From Macrolepiota albuminosa (taxonomy: Eukaryota > Basidiomycota > Agaricomycetes > Agaricales > Agaricaceae): a stretch of 64,000 bases of DNA. The stretch spans positions 1,860,001 to 1,924,000 of the forward strand of contig JAMWFC010000046.1 of NCBI GenBank assembly GCA_027475525.1, written 5' to 3'. The notes below the pieces were generated by a model. That model was not told the origin of the DNA, made no database searches, and was given only the letters and a program-made list of their open reading frames with translations. Shown here piece after piece: positions 54,531 to 64,000 of this stretch. The stretch's first letter is position 1, and each line of letters begins with the position of its first letter. The position numbers and the translations under genes were made by a program.

Positions 54531-55322
54531 GAGGCAAGTGGAGAGGGAGAGGGAGGGCACAGACAACCTGGTAGAAGAGGGAGAGGGAAACATAGAAGGA
54601 TAGGGGGGAGAGGCAGAAGACGGAGGACGATAAAGCAGGGACAGACACCTAGCACAGGTGGGACAAGGAACCACACACCATGGGAGGTCAAGACATCCTG
54701 TGTACACAAAGACTCAGGTACTTCACAATGTGACCATGTCAATGACACATGCCACGGACAACTCTGCGAGGAAAGGTATATTAGGAGACACTAAAAATCT
54801 TGCACACCAAGATAACAGACAACACTGTCAGGCATAGAGTACAAGCAGTACTTGACCCCCGTCTCTTAGCCCTGTAGTGTGGCTTGCCGGCGGAATAAAC
54901 AGATTTCTTCTTCTTCAAGTGATCATCATCAACAAACACCAGGGCTATCTTCACCCATCATAGGGACACTGATAATTGCCGGCTGGCCATTGGTACTATG
55001 CCGACGGAGAACTGGAGAAACCAGAACAGGTCCATCCAGTCTCCCGCTTTTTAGTGGTACGATCTATGGTTGGTTCTTGCATAAGAGTTTTGTCAGGAAC
55101 AGCGGAAATTTACATGAACATTCTGGTAGTGGAAATCCCAGGCTACGTCGACCATCATTATAGTAGACTCATCTTATCTACATGATATTCATTGTAAGAC
55201 AAACATGCTCGGATGGAAATATGAAACAATTTTTCCCAAGTCAGGCTGTCAACGATCATCGATCATCTCTGACACGAAAATGAGATGAGGGTTTGGTGGA
55301 AAAGAGTCAAATACTCACTAGA

Positions 55323-55896
55323 TCAGTTGATAAGATTCAGTTCTTTTGCCTGAGGAATGACATCCCGTGCACTCTGGGGTAATAAACGGGCATCAACAAG
55401 AGCAAGGATATAATCCGTTGTCCATTCCTGGCAACGACGCATACCAGGAATGTCACGACGCAGTGCGGCCGTAACTTCGGACACTTTACCCGTTGGCATG
55501 ACATCACTGCTAGCGGCACGAGGCGCATTGATTTTCCCCGCAACTTTTTCAAACTGATCGCCCTTGTTTAGGTCTTCGGTTTTGACATTCTCAAGGACAT
55601 CAATAATGTTGGAAGAGTCGGTAAAGCCAAGAGGGAAGAGCCTGATATTGGGCCCAGAGCGGGTTTTACGCCAGTCAAAACCGTGTTCGACTTCCGTTTT
55701 AAAGCCAAATTGGGGTGATCCAACGACATGTATCTTCTTTCCAATGTCGTTGGGGTGCTAGAAATGATTGGGATTTAGGCACGCATGAAGACTCAGAGGA
55801 ACGGCGTACGTTTGGATCCAAGGGAATCCAGAGACACCAATGAGGTCGTGCGTTTTTGAGAGGAACAGAGACGAGATAAACAGGACGAGTAGACAT
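55323..55896 (-). CDS. Small spliced gene, uncharacterised fungal protein, right-arm copy
   Basis: Exons 55896-55810 and 55757-55323 on the minus strand, with a 52-nt intron. They encode the same 173 residues as the gene at 17,737-18,310, with no difference seen. If both arms are real, this is a two-copy gene. If they are haplotypes, this is its allele. Confidence 0.75.
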
Positions 55897-56012
55897 GGCT
55901 GCGCGAGAGATTCCGAGATTTAGAATAGATTGAGGTACTATGAAAAGTTGAGCAAAAAAGTGGCCTCATTTTTATTATTCACGCGATTTGTATCATGTGA
56001 TATATCTCACGC

Positions 56013-56146
56013 AACCAAGAACAAGAACAAGAACAAGAACAACAAGAACGAGAACAGGAACGAGAACGAGAACAAGAACAAGAACAAGAACAAGAACAAG
56101 AAGAACAACAATAACAACAATATTTAACAACAATAACAACAACAGC

Positions 56147-56183
<37 letters not shown>

Positions 56184-56206
56184 GCAACAACAACAACAAC
56201 AACAAC
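56013..56206 (-). repeat. Compound microsatellite, right-arm copy
   Basis: Mirror of 17,427-17,620, apparently with the same repeat number. Equal length in such a fast-changing repeat points to a very recent duplication or to the same template. Confidence 0.9.
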
Positions 56207-56963
56207 CCTGATTGTCCACATTTGGCGTCCCAAAAAAGAAAAATTTTCAGCTAGAGCTCACACTTCGCCTCACACACAGGAGATATGTGTGTTTTCTGGC
56301 TCCGATGTCCCTGCAGTCGGTACAGACAGACAATAAGCACGTTGACATACCAATCGAGCGTAGTGGACGCCAACACCCACAATGCGTGTACCTTCTGACC
56401 TTCCTGCATAATAGCTGGTTAGCTGTGGAGATTCCGTTGACCATTATCGGTCGACCACATCACAAATGGAGATGGTCGAATTCACGCCGGCTTCGGCGTT
56501 TCGGTATTCATTAGCAAAACTGCATTTCAACCTGCGCACAGATCGACTTCTTTTGGATAGAGATAATTGGTCTCCATTTTGCCTTGGTGTCGTTATCTTC
56601 AATTCAATATGAGTAAATTCTAAAAGACCGGCAATCCTTACTCTTTCCAGTCATGTATCCTTCAGCATAAGGAATTCTACGTGCAGGATGTAGATTTCAG
56701 ATCGTGAATAGCATGGAATAGCGCAGAGATCTGGCGTTAGTGCGGTGAAATAGCCAGTTTATCCGTCAGACTCCGACAGTTACCGCGTTGTGACTTGGGA
56801 GAATCTGCTAGGTTCATCCCCACTGTGTCGCTACTGTTGACACAATGCTACTATATGCTTTGTCTTGCTCGAGTTCATCAGTAATTTACGAACGAAGCAA
56901 AGTAATCCTTTGCGATTCTACAGTGCTGGTATTGATATATTGAAAAGTGTATAACACAGGGTG

Positions 56964-57869
56964 TCAAAACCATATCCCAGTACTATTGTAGCTTTCAATT
57001 GCCTCCAACTCTTGTGGATAAGTAGAGTCTAGTGCGATTTCAATGTATTTATCCCATTCTTGCGGCGCAGTATGCTTGGCTTTAACATACTCCCAATACT
57101 CTGGATACCAACCGCATTCCTGCCAGTCTATGATACCCATTACCTCTGTACTTGTGCGCGAAATGATGATGTTTGTCGTTGCCAAATCTGAATGAGTGAA
57201 TCGGATGGAAGAATCATCCGAGAGAGACGCACGAAAGGTTCGAAAGAACTCGTGATCTGGAAACATGGGGAGGTGGGAGGCCATGGCAAAGAGTGAATCG
57301 TTGAACTCCTTGACGGAGAGGAACGGGGAAGTTGGAGGGCGTTCATATCCATGCCACCACATTTGATCACGAACGGGACCACGATCCGGAGAACCCACGA
57401 ATACGTCCTGAGGAGGTTGTCGGAAACGACGTATAGATTTAATCATAGGAGCTAGCTGAGCAGCAATTTCCTTGTAGTCATTCTCGCTGAGGGTACTCAG
57501 ACGCGATTCGATTGGCTCGCCGTCAATGTAAGAGAGGTACATGAATATCTCATCTCCATCCTTGCACCAGCCGTATACTGTTGGTACTCGCACTTGAGGA
57601 CAGTATTTCGCCAGTGCCCAGAGAGCTTGACCTTCTGCGATGGTTGTACGAGGGCCGTGTTTGATGACGAGAGCTAGATCGGGGATATGTAAAACAATTT
57701 GAGCATATTTGCCATGTTGACGGTGTTGGAGTATCTCGAAAGTGGAATCAAAGGTGCGAGAGCGTACTTGTGAGGGAGCAGGAAGGGGTTTCGTATGAGG
57801 CCAGTTGCCGAAGAAGGTCGTCATGCTTGTGGGCAGGATAGTTCGATGGAGGACAATATCTTGGTCCAT
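56964..57869 (-). CDS. APH-family kinase, right-arm copy
   Basis: 301 codons, identical in translation to 15,764-16,669, with the same HSDLATTN catalytic loop and IIDW metal site. Intact. Confidence 0.85.
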   Translation of the reverse strand: MDQDIVLHRTILPTSMTTFFGNWPHTKPLPAPSQVRSRTFDSTFEILQHRQHGKYAQIVLHIPDLALVIKHGPRTTIAEGQALWALAKYCPQVRVPTVYGWCKDGDEIFMYLSYIDGEPIESRLSTLSENDYKEIAAQLAPMIKSIRRFRQPPQDVFVGSPDRGPVRDQMWWHGYERPPTSPFLSVKEFNDSLFAMASHLPMFPDHEFFRTFRASLSDDSSIRFTHSDLATTNIIISRTSTEVMGIIDWQECGWYPEYWEYVKAKHTAPQEWDKYIEIALDSTYPQELEAIESYNSTGIWF

Positions 57870-58152
57870 ATCGACGGAGTGAGACTAATTGTGTGCCCTT
57901 TTAAATGTTCTTGTTTGCTCTAGCCCGCCATGACAAATACAAATTAGTGTGCTCGAACTGGCCTCAGCTCAATTCAAATGTCAGCTTTGGACCAGCTCCA
58001 GCTGTGACCCATGTTCGCAATCCGTTTACGTCCCTGACATCCTTCGCTCTCCCATCACTTCTTACTATTTTCTGCCACCACCGCGACTTCCTCTGCCTTT
58101 GAATCAAGAAAAGTAGTTTCTTGAACTAGTAGACCCCGCTCAGTGGGGAACA

Positions 58153-58675
58153 CTGTAGTAAACTACTTAACCGCGTCAAAACCCAAGTCAGACGCCAGAG
58201 TAGTAAACCGTCTGATGATACGATCCAAATCCTCATTGAGCCACCAGCTCCAACTGCCGCTAAGCGCAAGCCATAAGTGGAATACTATGACCATTCCAAG
58301 AAGGCAAAAATTGGAACCACTGCACCCTCGGAGGCCGGGAAGCTTTTGAACTACGAAGCTTTTCAGAGGATACCCTCGAAAAAGATATTGGAGGACCGCC
58401 CTCATCCAGATCAAGATATTCCACTGATTTCCGTCCTCTATGATGGCTTTGGTCAATTTTTAGAGATCACAGATGGTGAAACAGATGTTCATGGGGTTGC
58501 TGATATTGATCTACCAGAGTTACGAAGACAAGTGGACAATTTTCCGTCTTTGATGACACTCCTTTTCGGTAATGAGGACTTGTGGAAGGATACTGGATTG
58601 CCTTTGATTTCTAAAATCTTCGCCGCACGTCGTGGTCACCTTATTCCTCCTCCCGCTGCTGCTGCCATCGGTTGA
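58153..58675 (+). pseudogene. C-terminal fragment of the uncharacterised agaric protein, right-arm copy
   Basis: Mirror of 14,958-15,480, with the same TAA (58,274-58,276) before EYYDHSKKAK. The open 132-codon part is identical. Confidence 0.5.
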
Positions 58676-59572
58676 GTTCACAGCGATGGCTATAACATCT
58701 CAACCCATGGTGCTGATGCTGATATGCTGTTCACTAACTGAGACCAATAAAGTATCTAAAAAGTTCCCAATATACCCAGATTACGCTGAAACCTGAGAGT
58801 GCCCATCAAAAACAGTAGACGCAGAGAAACTTACCTCAGAAAGAAACCCAAGCACCGTGTAACGACGACGACTGAGGGTCATACTGTCGTATGTCAGGAA
58901 GTGAAATTTTTTGCCATTTTTTTTGTTCAAGTCCTTGCTCCGCTGTATGTGGAGTTTCAACAGCCCCTGGATTGTCACGCTTTCTTATAATCAGACACAG
59001 AGATATCGACTTCCTTGGACTTTCTACCTCTTTCCATCTCCTGGAAAATTATATTCAAGACACTATGTACCTGTCAAAGTGTTTGGCATACTCAAATTTT
59101 ATATGATTTTTATTAATTTATTTCACCGAACCATGGTGGGTGACAAAATGTGTTCTGATTTCACACTTTTAGATTTTCTATACTTCGACAGACTCAAATT
59201 TTTATAGTTTAAGTACAGAATCATCTTTGTATATACGATATCTATCCATGGTTTTTTTCTGGGGTTGGAGGGTGGCTGGATTAAGTTACCCATCGTGGGC
59301 TCACAAACTATAGGTGTACCTGGCGCCGAAAAATTAAATAAATTAAATAAATTAAATCGAGAGAGGGGAGGGAAGGAGGGGGGACACCAAACCTTGTAGT
59401 AGCCACATATACTTGTGCGTTTTGCCACTGATGCAACGCAAGTCTAGTATAAGTACTAATTGATTAATTACATCACAACTGTCAAGATTTATCAGATTAT
59501 ATACAAACTACGTATACATATGGTTACTGCAGAAAGGTACACTGAAGTCTGCGGCACAGCAGTGGGGCCAAG

Positions 59573-62500
59573 CTAGTTGCATGGTCGACTTCGGAATGCA
59601 CCGTCACAACCAGCCCGATGACATCATGGACAGGCTCGTGGCTTTCGTTTTGATACCACAACAGGACCGTGATTATCTTCGTCAAGAGCAGGAGGGGCAC
59701 GCTTTTTACCCTTGTCCGGCTTGCTTGCCTCAGAAGCATGTTCTCCATAGTGGAAATGAATGGTGGACTGTTGAAGTGAATGGCGGCCAAGAGCATTAGA
59801 GATTTGCCAGTCCTCGACTGGAGCTGTGGATGATTCTATTGCGTGTGTCTTGATCTGTTGGCGGACTGATTGCTGCTGACCTGAAATAACAGGCATGATT
59901 GCGACTGAGGAAAGTGACAAAGCACGTATGATGTTGCTGAATGCTGCTTGGTTGATAGATATTGAGTTCTTTTCATTCGTATTTTCCTGCCATTTTTTCG
60001 AGTAGGCTTTGAGGTGTTCAGGAAGCTTCAAGTCAATAAGCTTCAGAGTCTTGACAAAAGTCTAATTACAAACCTTATAGAAAATTGTCAAGCCGTTTGC
60101 ATGAGAATTCCATCTCTCTGCTACCTGAGACCAATTAGGTTCACTCCGTCCTGAGAAAAGTCCATTGGCTTCGGCCATAAGAAGCTTAAAAAGCCCACGT
60201 TCGTCATGCGTATGGACAGGAAGGATAGCAATCCGGGTATCCTGATGTAATGCAAGATAATGGTGACGGATCTTGACTTGTTTGGCAAAATCAGAGTGAT
60301 AAGGCAACATTCCCAGCTTGTTACGAAGATCACTAGAAAGTGGGAGTATCCCAAAGATTTCGGTAGATTGCACAAAGTTGTCACCATTGATCCATCCACC
60401 AGGTTGAAAATCAGGTGGGTTCGAGGAAAAACGTGTGGAGAGCAGGTCAAGAAGCTGAGAAATTCGATTCTGTGACCAGATATCATAAGATCCCTGATAT
60501 AGAACTCCAGTACGGTTGAAAGTTCCAACCTGAACTTGATTAGTATTTGGAGTATATATCAGTACAAATCTTTCACTTACTTTCAAATTGTGATACAGAG
60601 CATAGTCACGAAGGAGCTCCAATGCAAAATCAGGAGTAGCATTGAATGAGCCAAACCATCGGATAATATTTTGATGTACTCCACCTTCAATTGCATTTGT
60701 TCCTCGGCAGCAACGATAACGGATAAGGCCAAATTTATCTCGCTTAAGAGGATAGTACAAAGTTACTTCAGGAGGATCAGAATAAAATCCACGACGAATA
60801 TTTTCAAGAACATTTTTAGCAATCTCCCAACATTTTTCATTGAAGAGAGGTAGTCCTGTTTTTGCGTCTTTAAGAGGACCGAAAGTTTGGAGTACTTGAC
60901 TGATTCGGGGAAAAAGCTCCTCTGGAGGTGGAACAAATCGTTTGACACGTTTAAATAGCCACTGAGAATGGAAAAGAACTGTCTTGTCCCAGCTGATGCC
61001 TTTCTCTGCTAAGAATGCTTCGATAGTGGCTTTATCTTCAGGGTCATATTGAAAAAATGCATCTCGTAGTGCACGTCCAAATGGCCGACAAAGACCATGC
61101 TGTATAGAGATCGGAAACTGATGCATGAGATGCCAAATATCTCCAAAGACACCTGATCGCTTGAGGTTACTGTTTGATGCACGAGTTTCAAGAGAGTCGG
61201 AAAGAGCATGTAAAAGGGCAGCATAAGCCCTGCCAGTCATGTCTTCAGAGGACAATGTAGGGTCTTGATTGGTCTCTGCACAGTATGCCTCGGTGTCACT
61301 ATACCACTGCAAATTATCTTTCTTGGAAGGTTCAGAATCATTAGACTCGGAATCCATAGCACCTTTGGAGGAATAAATAATAGACCATGGAAATTCGTAT
61401 GGCCTGGGTACAACTGGCGAGTTTGGTCTCGGCATATCTGGCTTTTCACATGTTTGAAGATGCTTAAGCTTGCAAATGAGATTGAAGGGTGGTTTTGGAA
61501 AGGCGCTGAATGGAACATCCTCCTTTGATGGCATGAGATTACCAGAAACAATGTAGCCAGGTACCAAAATTGAGGTTACAGTCATAACGAGTCGTGTTTT
61601 GGTGACATTTACCCCAAGTAATTGCTTTGGCTAGTCTGGCATTATATAGCCATGTGCAACAATAGTTGAACGATCCATGGATAAAAGAGAGATTGCTGTG
61701 CCCATAGGAGTGGCCTGAGTAACAGCTTTTCCAACTGCTATAGTATTCAAGGCTTTAAAAACCTGCCAAGTTGCATAGGCATCAAGAGCAGCATAGCTTG
61801 TCTGTGACTTGCTTAGCGTGCTATTGTCCCAATCAGTGCTAACACGTATTGAGGGATCTTTGGGCAAGAACAGATGAAGAATCTGAGACGTAAGGTCGGC
61901 AAGTCCAATACCTGCATTCTTGGTGAGGTTCTTCTCTTTCGACAGTCTTCCTAACTCGATAGCACCAGTAAAAGGCTGGTCTTCATCCACAAATTTGCAA
62001 TCTCGGAAAAGACGTTTTAGATCAGAATTGATTTTGACACCAACTTTGTGAATTTGAGGTGATCGAAGAAAGGTTAAGAGCGCATTGGGAAGTCCAGTGC
62101 CACTATTCCAATAATGATTCAACTAAAAAATTGATTTGAGTAATATTCGAAAATATCAAATTGATGAACACATACAGGAAGAAGAAAAATCTCATGTTCA
62201 AATGCAATTGAAATCAAAGCGACTGAGCCCTGGATTCCATTTTCAAGATTGACGGACCACTCCATATCCATAGCTACATAAAAGTCCTTGTTGTTTTGAA
62301 GACCATTCATAATAGTGTTTAGACGAGTATTGACTTGGTAATTTGAGCTCAACTCCGTTACGTTCCACTCCACTGGAATTGTGATATGTGGAAGGGTTGC
62401 AATATCAGGAACCGGTATGACGTTGGTAAGAAGTGATGGTAAAGTATTCTCAAGCTCTGGCTTGTCGATTCGTGGCATATCCGTCATTACTGCACTGATT

Positions 62501-64000
62501 GGTTTATGACCATACATTTCCAATGACTTCGAAATAGCTTTGAGTGCAGGCATAAGCTGCGAGTGAGCTTTTGAAGGTGTAAGAACCATGCTTCGAATCT
62601 CAGCCATCTCATTTACACTAGTGTGTAAGCCCCCTGCAAAAACTGTTTCACCTGAGACTTTTCCCAAATGGCGGATAACCTAAGTAAAAACAAATAAGTA
62701 TTCAAAGATCATATTAATCAAATAGAGAATTACCTTGTAGCTGTGATCTATTTGCAATACTTCAGCTGAAAGCATTGCCATGTGCTGATCAATTTCTGGG
62801 GCATGCGAAGAAATAAAGCGAACATAAAAATTGCGGAAGTAAGTAGGAGAGGGTGTAAAACCCGCATAGCCATTTCTATTATCAAACAGGCCAAATGGTT
62901 CAAACTTTGACAAGAAGTGGCCCGTTGCTGACTGCGCACGAATAAGAATTGTTTCCAGATATTGCAGATGTAACTGTTCAAAATGGCGCACATGCTGAGT
63001 TCATATCATTTCAGCAAATGGACCAGGACCAATGCCATGCTGAAAGCATGACCACATGAGAGCAACAACACGATCTGTGAGTCCACTCCGATATGTGAGG
63101 TGATGTGTAAAATGAATTGACAATGAACGTGGAAGAGCCAAAAGAAGTTCCGGACTCCAACTTTGGTATGTTTTCCGACATGCTGGGTTAGGACATGCAT
63201 AACGATATCCAACGATGAAGATACATTCATTGATGTTGACTACTCGTTGAGGAGACTTTGGCCAACCCTTGGAATTAAGGTACTGAACACTGCCTTTAGT
63301 AGTGCTGCATGAATTTGCTAAACATGCAGGGCAGGGGATCTTTGAACACAGAAGATGAGGTAGCCATATGAAATATTTCAAGCAATAGAAGTCAGCAGGC
63401 AATGGCTGAAATTTCCTCGTAGTCGCAAAGCATGCAGATGATGAACCCTCGACAAATGTGCCCTGATCATAACAGGTAGGGTGATGAGAAGGGTTATTGG
63501 CAATTTCGGATGTAAGCCGCTCTCGAGTATCAGCATAACTCTGATTCAACCAAAGAGGCAACGATGCGCGTTTCTGCTGGGACTTCTCAACACCACCAAT
63601 TTCACTCTCATCATCATCTGGAATGGGTTCAAACTTCTCATTTTCTTCATCATCATCACCTAAGCTATCATCTAATAAATAATCGATATTTTCATCTTCG
63701 TTACCAATGAAATCTAAGAAAAAACATTAAATACAATCACCAAATTGAATTTTGTCTACATACCTGGCATCGTATTTTCTAACGGCATTGAAGTAGTCAT
63801 ATTTAATCCAAGTCCTGTGCCACGAGGTGGAGACCAATATCCATCTTTGTATAAATTCATACCTATAGTTCTGTCATTAGTCAATCAAAAAATTTGCAAA
63901 AAGAAATAAAGTTACCATGACCATCAGTTGACCCTCGAGATTGACCAAAAAGCTCTGCATCTCAGTAAGGTTGGGTTGGTTAACAATAAGAAATGTGAAC
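59573..64000 (-). pseudogene. AT-hook / DUF6729-like / exonuclease pseudogene, right-arm copy (5' end beyond window)
   Basis: Mirror of 9,633-14,060, with all four nonsense codons at the same places (first bases on the minus strand 63,003, 61,633, 60,064 and 59,626). One base differs near 63,570 (silent or conservative position in the acidic-to-Cys-rich linker). The AT-hook exons lie outside the window. Shared nonsense codons show the gene was dead before the arms separated. Confidence 0.75.

Larger units (their letters stand above)
50960..64000 (-). repeat. Right arm of the inverted repeat (continues beyond the window)
   Basis: This is the reverse complement of 9,633-22,596 with a few base differences and one extra 77 bp at 52.1 kb. 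The arm still matches at the last base of the window, so the outer end is unknown. Confidence 0.95.

Overview
The window looks like a repeat-rich stretch of a filamentous basidiomycete genome, most likely an agaricomycete. The evidence is the dense short GT-AG introns (about 45-60 nt), a KDZ (Kyakuja-Dileera-Zisupton) DNA transposase with a CxC2-type cysteine cluster, chromodomain Ty3/gypsy debris, a Tad-like LINE, a tyrosine recombinase of the kind common in agarics, and several gene families I know only from agaric genomes. No rRNA, plasmid or prokaryotic features are present. I do not name a species.

Layout. 0-4.4 kb: the 3' end of a chromodomain Ty3/gypsy element (integrase tail, chromodomain, a long post-pol reading frame with seven in-frame stops, polypurine tract, 203-bp LTR). 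4.4-9.1 kb: decayed transposon-associated genes and LTR remnants. 9.1-22.6 kb: an exonuclease-like pseudogene with four nonsense codons, a fragment of an unknown protein, an intact APH-type kinase, a microsatellite, an intact small spliced gene, and a LINE interrupted by an LTR-like insertion. From about 9.6 kb on, this block recurs almost perfectly in inverted orientation at 51-64 kb. 22.1-33.4 kb: an old KDZ element (end repeat, tRNA-like segments, two decayed multi-exon cargo genes, LTR, KDZ pseudogene, end repeat). 33.4-41.5 kb: broken pieces of a tyrosine recombinase, gypsy gag, reverse transcriptase, Tc1/mariner and integrase, plus LTRs. 41.5-51.5 kb: a younger KDZ element of about 10 kb with an uninterrupted four-exon transposase (1,022 codons), a companion gene with acidic 16-residue repeats, and about 1.5-kb inverted ends rich in palindromes and tRNA-like sequences. 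51-64 kb: the inverted second arm.

Two themes cut across the window. First, nearly all internal stops are TGA or TAG (occasionally TAA) where Arg CGA or Gln CAG/CAA is expected. The two KDZ copies show this directly: the old copy differs from the young one mostly by C-to-T or G-to-A changes, often at CpG, as expected from deamination of methylated cytosine. Second, three exact tandem duplications, and one imperfect one, all have a net length of 77 bp in unrelated sequence at 42.8, 48.6, 50.2 and 52.1 kb. That is the signature of de Bruijn contig ends (k=77) joined without merging, so the inverted-repeat architecture may be two haplotypes scaffolded head to head rather than a real chromosome structure.
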